Part shown: positions 8,373-16,139 of the stretch, piece by piece
Numbering within the stretch: position 1 is the first letter of the stretch
Layout of the letters: every line of letters starts with the position of its first letter
DNA from: Acholeplasmatales bacterium
GTDB taxonomy: Bacteria > Bacillota_I > Bacilli_A > Acholeplasmatales > Acholeplasmataceae
Assembly (NCBI GenBank): GCA_031284605.1
Contig: JAITXV010000130.1
Coordinates: 1 to 56,236, forward strand
DNA length: 56,236 bases
Direction of reading: 5' to 3'
The notes under the pieces: generated by a model
What the model was told of the DNA's origin: nothing
What the model saw: the letters and a program-made list of their open reading frames with translations, nothing else
Database searches by the model: none
Program-made: the position numbers and the translations under genes

Positions 8373-9761
8373 ATGAAAATAATAGGAAGAGAAGAAGAAA
8401 TAAATAAGTTAAAATTTTTACACAATTCTAATAAACCTGAATTAGCAGCAGTATATGGAAAGATAGGAGTTGGTAAAACTTTTTTAATTGAAAATTTCTT
8501 TAATAACAAATTCTTTTTTAATTATACTGGTTCAAAAAATATAACTAATAAACAGGAATTAGAAAGATTTTCTAAAGAATTAAACATTTTTATTAAATTA
8601 AACAATTGGGATCAAGCGTTTAATGAATTAAAAAAAATAATACAGGCTTCTAATAATAATAGTAAAAAGGTAATATTTATTGATGAAATATCTTTCTTAG
8701 ATAAACATAAGTCAGGCTTTTTAAATTCGCTTGAATATTTTTGGAATAGCTTTTGTATTTCTAGAAAAGATATACTACTAATAATATGCAGTTCTGCTAC
8801 TAGTTGGATAATTAATAAAGTATTTAATAAAACGTGCGGATTGTATGACAAAATAGCTTCTAGAATATGTATTAATGAATTTAATCTTAGTGAGTGTGAT
8901 GAATATTTAAAAAACATAGATATAAAATATGATATGTATTCTATAACAAAAGCATATATGGTGTTTGGAGGAATACCATATTATTATAGTTTATTTAATA
9001 AAGAAAAATTAGTAGAACAAAACATTGATAATCTTTTATTTAAAGAAGATGCTATATTAAAAAATGAATATTTAAAAATAACATCATCTTTGTTGGATAA
9101 TAAAGATGAGTATTTAAAAGTAATAAGAGCAATAGCTACTAAAAATTCTGGTTTGACTAGAAATGAAATAATTGAAATAATAAAATATAATAGTGGAGGA
9201 ACACTTACTAAAATATTGAGTGATTTAGAATTAAACGGATTCATAAGAAAATATAATAGTGTATCTTTTACTAAAAAAGAATCTGTATATCAAATAATTG
9301 ATAACTTTACTTTGTTTTATTACAACTTTTTAGAAACTAATGTTTTAAAGTCTAGGTCACCTTTTTTACTAGACAATAATGATTCATTTTTAAGCAGTTG
9401 GAAAAATTATGCTTACGAATTAATATGCTTAAAACATGTGCCTCAAATAAAAAAAGCTCTTGGAATAGGCGGAGTAAGTTCTTGTACGTATTCGTTTAAG
9501 AACGAAAATACACAAATAGATTTAATAATCGATAGAGCAGATAATGTTATAAATATTTTTGAAATAAAATTTTCACTATCACAGTATAACATAGATAAAT
9601 CTTACGATATTGAATTAAGAAATAAATTACAAACATTTATTGAAGCTACAAAAACTAGAAAATCTTTGTTTTTAGTATTTATTACTACTTTTGGATTAAA
9701 AAACAGCATATACAATGACCTTGTTACAAAAGAACTAACACTAGAGGATCTATTTGTTTGA
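8373..9761 (+). CDS. archaeal-type P-loop ATPase with DUF234-like nuclease-fold C-terminus
   Basis: A 462-residue protein starting at an ATG behind TTAGGAGAAC. Residues about 1-210 form an archaeal-ATPase (PF01637-like) domain: IIGREEEI at the start, Walker A YGKIGVGKT (about 28-36), Walker B VIFIDEIS (about 100-107), and VFGGIPYY. A winged-helix-like middle (GLTRNEIIEIIK...LSDLELNGFI) and a C-terminal DUF234-like part follow, with IDLII and FEIKFS giving the D...E-x-K signature of PD-(D/E)XK folds. It differs from the two DUF4143 genes but has the same overall plan. It ends 12 bases inside the convergent WYL-like gene. Function unknown; families of this type occur in multicopy sets in archaea and gut bacteria. 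Confidence 0.85.
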   Translation: MKIIGREEEINKLKFLHNSNKPELAAVYGKIGVGKTFLIENFFNNKFFFNYTGSKNITNKQELERFSKELNIFIKLNNWDQAFNELKKIIQASNNNSKKVIFIDEISFLDKHKSGFLNSLEYFWNSFCISRKDILLIICSSATSWIINKVFNKTCGLYDKIASRICINEFNLSECDEYLKNIDIKYDMYSITKAYMVFGGIPYYYSLFNKEKLVEQNIDNLLFKEDAILKNEYLKITSSLLDNKDEYLKVIRAIATKNSGLTRNEIIEIIKYNSGGTLTKILSDLELNGFIRKYNSVSFTKKESVYQIIDNFTLFYYNFLETNVLKSRSPFLLDNNDSFLSSWKNYAYELICLKHVPQIKKALGIGGVSSCTYSFKNENTQIDLIIDRADNVINIFEIKFSLSQYNIDKSYDIELRNKLQTFIEATKTRKSLFLVFITTFGLKNSIYNDLVTKELTLEDLFV

Positions 9762-10700
9762 TGTTTCTTCAGCTTCTGTATTTTCATATAACGCTAGAGC
9801 TTTTTGAAAATTTTCTTTAAATTCTTTACGCGATTTGGATGGTTCTAATATTTCTACATTATATGTAAATCTAGAAAAATAAACAAATGCTTGTTTTCTA
9901 CTGCAATAAAATGTATAAATATCGCCATCTTTGCTTTTTAAGAATGGTCTGTTGATTAACCTCATATAATAATCACTTATGCCTTGTTTTGTGAACCTTA
10001 CTTTTATATCATGAGATGGAAATGTAATAAATTGCGGACCGTTTCTATATATTTCTTTTATAATTTGTTCTTCTTTTTCTTTTATTTCTTTGGTTACTTT
10101 TATACCTTTTTTTGGTACGGATACTTCTAACATATTCATAATTTTGATAGAGTGAGAATCGTTTTTTTGATCGATTCCAACAAAGTAATGAAAGGTACTT
10201 TCCTTAGCAGGAAAAACTCCAACCTTATGAAGTGTAAGAAGTGCTTTCTCAATTGTTAATATACTTAGCGTGTCTGCTCTTTCAATTGCTATAAATTTAT
10301 CCATAAATAATAATTCTTGTCTATTAATATAAAGACTTCTAACATAAGACTCAATTATTAACTTCATTAGTTTGGCTACGTTATAGCCACACCTTAAAGC
10401 AACACTTTCATCGTTAACCTTCAAAGTGTTAGCATATTCAATCATATTTTGTGTATCAACATTGATTCTTCTCTTGCTATAAGAGTTAGCATCTTTTAAA
10501 TCTAAATACGAAAATTCTAATTTAATATTAACTCTATCAGAATATTTTAAGTAATTAGCTACGATAGTATTAATGATTCCATTATACGTAGCTTTCCCAT
10601 CTGCAAAAAATGTATTAATATCCTCTTCTATAGTGCTAGTAGCTAATTCTGTAAGATTTAAATTAATAATATCACTTGTAACTTCAAATTTTTGTGCCAT
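9750..10700 (-). CDS. WYL-domain-like transcriptional regulator
   Basis: A 316-residue soluble protein. The C-terminal third (FPSHDIKVRFTKQGISDYY... RP ... DGDIYTFYCSRKQAFVYFSRF...VEILEPSKSRKEF) resembles the end of WYL regulators, where a ligand-binding Sm-like fold is followed by a domain ending in VLEP..LR. The N-terminal 50 residues could be a ribbon-helix-helix-like DNA-binding part, but no standard helix-turn-helix is obvious. The gene is divergent from the five-gene RecQ/DprA operon, with 465 bp between them, the classical arrangement for a local repressor of a defence operon. GGAGG precedes the ATG, and a TATAAT lies about 35 bases upstream. Assignment is from pattern memory. Confidence 0.55.
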   Translation of the reverse strand: MAQKFEVTSDIINLNLTELATSTIEEDINTFFADGKATYNGIINTIVANYLKYSDRVNIKLEFSYLDLKDANSYSKRRINVDTQNMIEYANTLKVNDESVALRCGYNVAKLMKLIIESYVRSLYINRQELLFMDKFIAIERADTLSILTIEKALLTLHKVGVFPAKESTFHYFVGIDQKNDSHSIKIMNMLEVSVPKKGIKVTKEIKEKEEQIIKEIYRNGPQFITFPSHDIKVRFTKQGISDYYMRLINRPFLKSKDGDIYTFYCSRKQAFVYFSRFTYNVEILEPSKSRKEFKENFQKALALYENTEAEETSNK

Positions 10701-10726
10701 AACATACCTCCGTGTAACGCTATGTA

Positions 10727-10736
10727 TACATTATAC
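10727..10736 (-). promoter_or_regulatory. probable promoter of the WYL-like gene
   Basis: On the minus strand GGTATAATG lies 30-40 bases before the ATG, with a GGAGG site between them. A weak -35 (TTAAC-like) is seen further upstream. Confidence 0.5.
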
Positions 10737-10823
10737 CATATAAAATCATTAATATGTTAAAAAGTGTTAACAAAAAAATTATGCTTTTGCATTCTTCCAT
10801 TTTTGTTACTTTAATGTTATACT

Positions 10824-10852
10824 TTAAGTGGTGCTTGAAAAGCACCACTTAA
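10824..10852. repeat. perfect 13-bp inverted repeat between regulator and operon
   Basis: TTAAGTGGTGCTT-GAA-AAGCACCACTTAA is a perfect hairpin with a three-base loop, followed within a few bases by a T7 run on the plus strand. It may be a terminator of a short plus-strand RNA (a TATACT-like motif sits immediately before it) or an operator for the divergent regulator. Both its symmetry and its GC content stand out in this region. Confidence 0.9.
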
Positions 10853-10881
10853 TAGTCATTTTTTTAGTATAAAAAAGATTT

Positions 10882-10992
10882 GTATTATGGAATATTGATG
10901 TTGAAGGAAGAGTAATTATCACTAAAGTATTAAAATATGGTTTTGAAATAAAAAATATTTTTATTTATTCCTACATAATTAACAAAAAATAA
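10882..10992 (+). pseudogene. short coding relic, possibly DUF6922-like
   Basis: An open frame without start codon reads VLWNIDVEGRVIITKVLKYGFEIKNIF and ends at a TAA at 10990-10992. The WNID...II.KVL.YG pattern recalls small antitoxin-like proteins with a W-D-(6-12)-I-x-R-V-L-x-Y-G motif. Only about 36 codons remain. It may equally be a chance open frame. Confidence 0.25.
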
Positions 10993-11086
10993 CCAAAATA
11001 TTTAAGTTTAGTACAAAGTGTATACAAAATAGTAATAAATATGTGTGTTTTGATTAATATTGTTAACAAAAAATAAGTGTTATTGC

Positions 11087-11115
11087 TTGACAATGATTAT
11101 GTACTATGATATACT
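11087..11115 (+). promoter_or_regulatory. strong sigma-A type promoter of the RecQ/DprA operon
   Basis: TTGACA (11087-11092) and TATACT (11110-11115) are separated by exactly 17 bases. This is the best consensus promoter in the island, 50 bases ahead of the first gene. Two identical TTAACAAAAAATAA motifs (10979-10992 and 11063-11076) and a variant at 10767 lie between the divergent promoters and could be operator sites. Confidence 0.85.
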
Positions 11116-11165
11116 ATTGTTAGTTATAAAATAAAAAAGAGTTAAAACAAAAGGAGATTTAAAAA

Positions 11166-11630
11166 ATGGAACAAAAGTATTATAAAGTTAAAGCAAAATG
11201 TGGTCATGTTGGTAATGGTAAATACATTATAGTAGATTTTCCTGTTATTGCACAAAGTGCTAAGGAAGCTGCAGAAATATCTAAAAATATTCCTAGAGTT
11301 AAGCATCATTTAAAAGGTGCCGTTGTTGAAGTTATACAAATCTCTTATCAAGATTTTTATTCGCTTAGAATAAAAAACAATAGTAACTCCTATTTGTTGT
11401 GCCACAACAAAAGAGAACAAAAAGAGATGTGCCCAGACCTAAGTAGTAAAATTATGAAATTAAATCCAGAAGTAGAAAAGAAAGAATTATGTAAAACGTA
11501 TAAAATAAAGAAACAAAAAGAGATATGTGAATATCTTCCTAAACATTTATATGATGAAATATATGAAGAAGAAATAGAAGAACAAGTATATGAAGATATA
11601 GATTATAGTTACAGCTATGATGCTATATAA
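11166..11630 (+). CDS. small Cys-containing protein, first gene of the RecQ/DprA operon
   Basis: A 154-residue soluble protein with AAAAGGAG before the ATG. The N-terminal part (YYKVKAKCGHVGNGKYIIVDFPVIAQSAKEAAEISK) looks like a compact alpha/beta domain; the middle has scattered Cys residues and the C-terminus is strongly acidic (EEEIEEQVYEDIDYSYSY). No family recognised. It is 17 bases ahead of the next gene and shares its transcript, so it is probably an accessory part of the same system. The acidic tail could mimic DNA or contact a basic partner, which is speculation. Confidence 0.75.
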   Translation: MEQKYYKVKAKCGHVGNGKYIIVDFPVIAQSAKEAAEISKNIPRVKHHLKGAVVEVIQISYQDFYSLRIKNNSNSYLLCHNKREQKEMCPDLSSKIMKLNPEVEKKELCKTYKIKKQKEICEYLPKHLYDEIYEEEIEEQVYEDIDYSYSYDAI

Positions 11631-11647
11631 AAGGAGAAAAGAAAAAT

Positions 11648-12010
11648 ATGGAAATTAGACCAAAATTGATAGAAAGTTTAGAATTATATGTAAAACAACA
11701 ATTAAAAAGAAGTGTTAATGCTGACTTGTTATATAGCATAAAATTATCTAAAAGTACAAAGAGTTTTTATATAAAGATTTTTTATATTAGTAATAATAAT
11801 AAGCGAATATTTAAAACTACTAGAATATCTGATCACAAAGTTATAGTTAGAGAACCTAAGATATGCAAGGTTGTAACAGATAATACTAATTTTAAATCAT
11901 TATGCAAAGCAATAGATAATAATATAAAATCACTAAAATATAGAAAAATGGATATATTGTTAAAAGAAATAAGTATACCAAAAGCAAGTTGTTACAAAGT
12001 GGCTGCTTAA
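11648..12010 (+). CDS. small basic protein of the RecQ/DprA operon
   Basis: A 120-residue Lys-rich protein (AAAAGGAGA before the ATG), with no signal peptide or membrane segment. Sequence such as SFYIKIFYISNNNKRIFKTTRISDHK suggests beta strands followed by a helical C-terminal half. No family recognised. Its basic character next to the acidic-tailed first protein could mean they interact. Twenty-four bases separate it from the helicase gene. Confidence 0.7.
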   Translation: MEIRPKLIESLELYVKQQLKRSVNADLLYSIKLSKSTKSFYIKIFYISNNNKRIFKTTRISDHKVIVREPKICKVVTDNTNFKSLCKAIDNNIKSLKYRKMDILLKEISIPKASCYKVAA

Positions 12011-12034
12011 TTAAATTGAAAAGGAAAATAAAAG

Positions 12035-14122
12035 ATGAATGAAATTGAAAAATTATCAACAAAAATTTTAAAACAAGCACTTGGAAGTAGTGCAGAATTT
12101 AGAGAAGCACAATTAGAAGCTATTGAATCTGTTTTTTCAAAGAAAAAAACTTTAATTGTTAGGAAAACAGGGTGGGGTAAATCTCTAGTTTATTTTATAG
12201 CTACTAAAATAAATAGATACAGAAACAAAGGTGTTACTATAGTAATAACCCCGTTGCTTTCTTTAATGCAAAACCAAATATCACAAGCTAAAAAATATAA
12301 TCTTGAAATAGCGCATATGTGCTATAAAAATAAAATAAATCATGACACTATTATAAAAAGACTAATCAAGAATGAAATAGATGTATTATTTACTACACCC
12401 GAATCATTGTTTAGTGCATTAACTAAACACCTAAAAAATATTACTATAGGTATGTTCGTAATAGATGAGTGTCACTGTATAACTGATTGGGGCCACGATT
12501 TCAGACTTTCTTATACACAAATCAAAAACGTTATTAAGTTTTCAAGTTTACTTTCTTTTCCAATTCTTTGTACTACAGCTACAGCTAACACTAGAATCAT
12601 AGATGATTTAAAAACTCAAATAGGAGAAGATCTTTATATATCAAGAGGCCCGCTGTTTAGAGATAATATTTATATTCAACCTTTAGAAATAAACAAAAGA
12701 GAACAAAGATATGCTTGGATATTAGATTTTTGTACTAAGACTAAAAAACTTGGAATTATATTTTGCTTAACTACTGCAGAATGTGATTCTTTAGCTAAAT
12801 TTTTATCGACAAATAGAATAAACGCAGAAAGTTATCATTCACATAAAGGCTCAGAAGATATTGCTCAGAATATTTTAAACAAATTTATTAATAATAATAT
12901 TCAGGTTTTGGTCTCTACTATTAAGTTAGGCATGGGATTTGATATGCCTAATATATATTTTGTAATCCATTATAATCTACCAAAAAATTTACTAAATTAT
13001 TACCAACAAGTTGGTAGAGCTGCTAGAAATATAGAAAAAGGATATTCAATTATAATAAGAGGTAGTAATGATATTAGCACACTACAGTATTTTGTAAACA
13101 ATAAGTTTCCTAGTGAAGAAAATATGAAAAAAGTATATAACGCCATTGCAGATGAAGAAATTAGAACAATAGAATCTTTATTAAGTCGTAAAAACGAAAA
13201 AAAAGGGGAGGTTGAAAAATGCATAAAGTATTTGTACTATGAAGGTTTTATAACGAGTTCTTCAGAACATCCTCGTACATATTTTAGAAGAGTAGATAGA
13301 ACTTTTAAATATAATAAAGAGCATTATGATGAAATAACAAGATTATCAAATATGGAGTTAGCAGAATTAGACAAAATATATTCAGGTGAATGCATAAATA
13401 AAATAGTTTTGAATTCATTAGATGACTACAGCATTGAAAAATGTGGGGTGTGTTGTAATTGCAACGATAAACCTTATTTTACTGCTAATATTAAACCAGA
13501 ATATTTACTTTTAGCAAATAATTTTTTAAATACTGACTATATGCCACTAGAATGTAAATATGAATGTGACTATATACCAGGATGTGGTAATCAATATTCA
13601 CATTATAATACTACCGAAGGGATTATTCTCTCTAAATATGGAGACGAAGGTATAGGAGGCGAAGTAGCTTCTTGTAAACACAAAAATATTAACTTTCCAG
13701 CTGAAGTATTAGATAAAGCAGTTAATGTATTAAAAATATATTTTAAAAAAAATGATACTAGTGCTGATATAATAACTTGTATACCTTCATTAAACAATAC
13801 TTTGGTTGACAACTTTTGTGAAAGGTTGTCAAATGCATTAGGAATACCTTTTATAAAAACAATCAAAAAAATAAAAGATACACATCAAAAAAGTATGTAT
13901 AATAAATATTACCAAAAACAAAATGTCGTGGATTCTTATCAAACGATTAAAGATGAATCAAAATTATTGTATAATAAAAGGGTACTGTTAGTTGATGATA
14001 TGGTTGACTCAGGTTATACGTTAGCTATATTAGGACTAAGTTTGTTAGAAAATAATAAGGCAGATAAAGTTATACCACTAGCTTTAGCCGATAGTTCTAG
14101 AAAGGACGCAGAAGATGAATAA
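12035..14122 (+). CDS. RecQ-like helicase fused to a ComF-like phosphoribosyltransferase
   Basis: A 695-residue fusion. Residues about 15-350 form a superfamily-2 helicase of RecQ type: Walker A RKTGWGKS (about 43-50), ITPLLSLMQNQ, DECH box DECHCITDWGHDF (about 143), TTATAN, and the motif VI stretch QQVGRAAR. A RecQ zinc-type cluster CGVCCNC follows (about 468-474). The last 200 residues contain a ComFC-like PRTase with the PRPP motif VLLVDDMVDSGYTL (about 648-661). RecQ and ComF proteins are DNA-handling families; a PRTase on a helicase suggests nucleotide or PRPP-dependent control or chemistry, but this is unproven. The stop overlaps the start of the DprA-like gene by eight bases, so the two are translationally coupled. 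Confidence 0.88.
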   Translation: MNEIEKLSTKILKQALGSSAEFREAQLEAIESVFSKKKTLIVRKTGWGKSLVYFIATKINRYRNKGVTIVITPLLSLMQNQISQAKKYNLEIAHMCYKNKINHDTIIKRLIKNEIDVLFTTPESLFSALTKHLKNITIGMFVIDECHCITDWGHDFRLSYTQIKNVIKFSSLLSFPILCTTATANTRIIDDLKTQIGEDLYISRGPLFRDNIYIQPLEINKREQRYAWILDFCTKTKKLGIIFCLTTAECDSLAKFLSTNRINAESYHSHKGSEDIAQNILNKFINNNIQVLVSTIKLGMGFDMPNIYFVIHYNLPKNLLNYYQQVGRAARNIEKGYSIIIRGSNDISTLQYFVNNKFPSEENMKKVYNAIADEEIRTIESLLSRKNEKKGEVEKCIKYLYYEGFITSSSEHPRTYFRRVDRTFKYNKEHYDEITRLSNMELAELDKIYSGECINKIVLNSLDDYSIEKCGVCCNCNDKPYFTANIKPEYLLLANNFLNTDYMPLECKYECDYIPGCGNQYSHYNTTEGIILSKYGDEGIGGEVASCKHKNINFPAEVLDKAVNVLKIYFKKNDTSADIITCIPSLNNTLVDNFCERLSNALGIPFIKTIKKIKDTHQKSMYNKYYQKQNVVDSYQTIKDESKLLYNKRVLLVDDMVDSGYTLAILGLSLLENNKADKVIPLALADSSRKDAEDE

Positions 14123-15512
14123 ATCGGAAATAACAAAATTATTATGTTCAAATTTATGTGTTGGAAAATACAAACCTTTTACTACATTAGAATTTAATAA
14201 AATACTAATACAATTAGAAAAAACGAATACTCCTCTTGAGTTATTAATAGAAGTAGAGAAAAAAGACCTTCCTTTAGTGTTTTATAACCCTTCTTATATT
14301 TTAAAAGAAAAAGATTTATCCTTTATTGAGAGAATCTGGGGTTTATTACAAAGACAAGGTAGCATTATTTTTGATTATATGGATTTGGAAAAATGGGGTA
14401 TATCTATAGTAACTATATTTGATGAAGACTACCCTAAACAGTTAAAAGAAAAGTTAAAAGATAAAACTCCAGTTTTATTATATTACTGTGGAAAACTCTC
14501 TATTTTAGAAAACAATTTTATTGGTTTTGTAGGTTCAAGAAATATAAATAGTGATGATGAACGTTACACAAAAGAATGGATAAAACAAGTTAAAAATAAT
14601 AATTATGGTGTTGTATCTGGAGGCGCTAGTGGAATAGATAGTGTAGCCTCGTTTGAAGCTATAAAAAATGATTTATATGTGGTTGAATTTTTATGTGGTG
14701 CTATGATAGACAGAATAAAAAATAAATTAATTAATAAATCAATATATGAAGGTAAAACTTTACTGTTATCAGAAACACTTCCATATACTAAATTTGAGCC
14801 CGGTTTCGCTATGGCTAGGAATAAATATATATATTCTATATCTTCTAAAACAATTGTGGTTGTAGCTACCTATAAAAAAAATGAAAAAGGAATTAAAACT
14901 GGTGGAACTTGGAATGGTGCAATTGAAAATCTAAATAGTAAGTTTCCAAACACTTATGTTTGGAATAATCTAAAATACAGTGCTAATACTGAACTAATTA
15001 ATGATTTTGGTGGAATTCCAATTAATGAATCTAAAGACAAAAAATCAATAGATGATATATTCTCTTGTAAAGAGGAACACATATATACAGAAAATAATTT
15101 AGATATTGATTTGTCTAAAATGGATTTGTCTAAAATAGACAAAATTGATTTAGAACAAGCTTTAATGATCGAAGAAAATATAAATAATATAAAAACAGAT
15201 ATAGATTTAAAAAAAATAGACGGAATAAGTCATACTGTAAAAGAATTTATATTATCAAATAATAATAATGAAAAATATTTTCTTTCAAAAGATTTATTAA
15301 ATATAGAAACTAGATACATAATATTAAACAAATTTATTAACTTAGATATTCCTAGCAGTGTTAAAAATATAGGACACATAAATAAAATAGAAGATGCTAA
15401 AATTATAACAAAGAAAACAAATTCGATTTATCCTTTATTAATGCTAAATATCCCTGCAAAACTAAAAAAAGAAATACTTGATTTAGTGCTAACTATTTCA
15501 CTTTTTGACTAA
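14115..15512 (+). CDS. DprA/Smf-like protein
   Basis: A 465-residue protein. The central part (about 90-300) has the DprA Rossmann-fold motifs: DEDYPKQLK, VGSRNI (about 138), SGGASGIDSVASFEA (about 167-181), and the helix with ARNKYIYSISSKTIVVVA (about 234). The last 150 residues are Lys/Ile/Asn-rich with no recognised domain. Canonical DprA loads RecA on transforming ssDNA and is about 300-370 residues; this version is longer and lies in an operon with a RecQ-ComF fusion instead of in a competence locus. Related DprA-like or LOG-like proteins occur in defence islands. Its start is inside the end of the helicase gene. Confidence 0.85.
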   Translation: MNKSEITKLLCSNLCVGKYKPFTTLEFNKILIQLEKTNTPLELLIEVEKKDLPLVFYNPSYILKEKDLSFIERIWGLLQRQGSIIFDYMDLEKWGISIVTIFDEDYPKQLKEKLKDKTPVLLYYCGKLSILENNFIGFVGSRNINSDDERYTKEWIKQVKNNNYGVVSGGASGIDSVASFEAIKNDLYVVEFLCGAMIDRIKNKLINKSIYEGKTLLLSETLPYTKFEPGFAMARNKYIYSISSKTIVVVATYKKNEKGIKTGGTWNGAIENLNSKFPNTYVWNNLKYSANTELINDFGGIPINESKDKKSIDDIFSCKEEHIYTENNLDIDLSKMDLSKIDKIDLEQALMIEENINNIKTDIDLKKIDGISHTVKEFILSNNNNEKYFLSKDLLNIETRYIILNKFINLDIPSSVKNIGHINKIEDAKIITKKTNSIYPLLMLNIPAKLKKEILDLVLTISLFD

Positions 15513-15546
15513 ATAAAAAAAACAACTTAAATTAGGAGATAAAAAC

Positions 15547-15786
15547 ATGAAACTAAAAATACTAGATGATTTTGAGTACAGTACTAAACTAGTGTCCTTT
15601 TTGAAAGAAAAGCACACAGAAGAAGAAATTAGCAATTACTTTGATGAAATTAAAGAATATTATTCTTATTTTAAAGGTTCTTCTAGAAGTAAGGCAATAA
15701 TTAAAAATATAGAAGTTGTAAGAAAAACAATATTTAAGATGATAAAATATGCAACTAATGAATTAAAAACAGATAATATTAAATAA
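15547..15786 (+). CDS. small helical protein at the end of the RecQ/DprA operon
   Basis: A 79-residue charged protein preceded by TTAGGAGA, 34 bases after the DprA-like gene. It appears fully helical (HTEEEISNYFDEIKEYYSYFKG... IEVVRKTIFKMIKYATNEL) and soluble. No family recognised. Position suggests it belongs to the operon, perhaps as a regulator or partner. Confidence 0.65.
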   Translation: MKLKILDDFEYSTKLVSFLKEKHTEEEISNYFDEIKEYYSYFKGSSRSKAIIKNIEVVRKTIFKMIKYATNELKTDNIK

Positions 15787-15791
15787 CATTT

Positions 15792-15815
15792 AAGATCTTA
15801 TAATTATAAGTTCTT
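15792..15815 (+). terminator. probable terminator of the RecQ/DprA operon
   Basis: AAGATCTTATAA is followed directly by TTATAAGTTCTT, its inverted copy with one mismatch, and then by TGTTTT. The stem is AT-rich and the T-run is interrupted, so it would be weak. Confidence 0.4.
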
Positions 15816-15913
15816 TGTTTTATGCACTAGAGAATTTATGTTAATGTATTGTAGAGAAGAAGAAGTAATAATTCATATGTGCAATTTTTCAACACCACAC
15901 TCCTTAAGACTGG

Positions 15914-15972
15914 ATATTGTGTAATATTTGCACAATACGGGCGGAAAGTGGATAAAAAATGTGAATTCCGCC
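15914..15972. repeat. two adjacent inverted repeats in an ORF-poor gap
   Basis: ATTGTG-TAATATTTG-CACAAT is followed directly by GGCGGAA-(19 bases)-TTCCGCC. The second stem is GC-rich, unlike anything else nearby. They lie at the junction between the island and the core gene asnS. They could be part of a small RNA, an attachment site or operator sites; nothing in the sequence decides it. Confidence 0.7.
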
Positions 15973-15973
15973 T

Positions 15974-16138
15974 ATGTATTTAAAAATAAACAGAAAAATC
16001 AATTTGTTAAGAGAAAAAATAAATAAAAAATGTTCTATTAATCTAACTAATATTACTACATTTGAAGTATTAAATAAATATTGCTACAGTACTATAAGTT
16101 CTTTTGTTGAATTAGACGATTTATTTGTTAAATTATAA
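15974..16138 (+). CDS. possible 54-residue protein
   Basis: ATG at 15974 opens a 54-codon frame (MYLKINRKINLLREKINKKC...SSFVELDDLFVKL). The LLREKIN start and ELDDLFVKL end vaguely recall Spo0E-like phosphatases (LR..L...S.ELD.LI), but with extra residues between. No ribosome binding site precedes the ATG. It ends one base before the convergent asnS stop. It may be a chance ORF in AT-rich DNA. Confidence 0.3.
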   Translation: MYLKINRKINLLREKINKKCSINLTNITTFEVLNKYCYSTISSFVELDDLFVKL

Positions 16139-16139
16139 A

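Noticed and set aside
8612-9244. Minus-strand ORFs of 101 and 86 residues
   Set aside because: Shadows of the archaeal-type ATPase frame.
14115-15512. Ordinary competence dprA
   Set aside because: It is longer than usual, sits in an operon with a RecQ-PRTase fusion, and has no topA, rnhB or other usual dprA neighbours.
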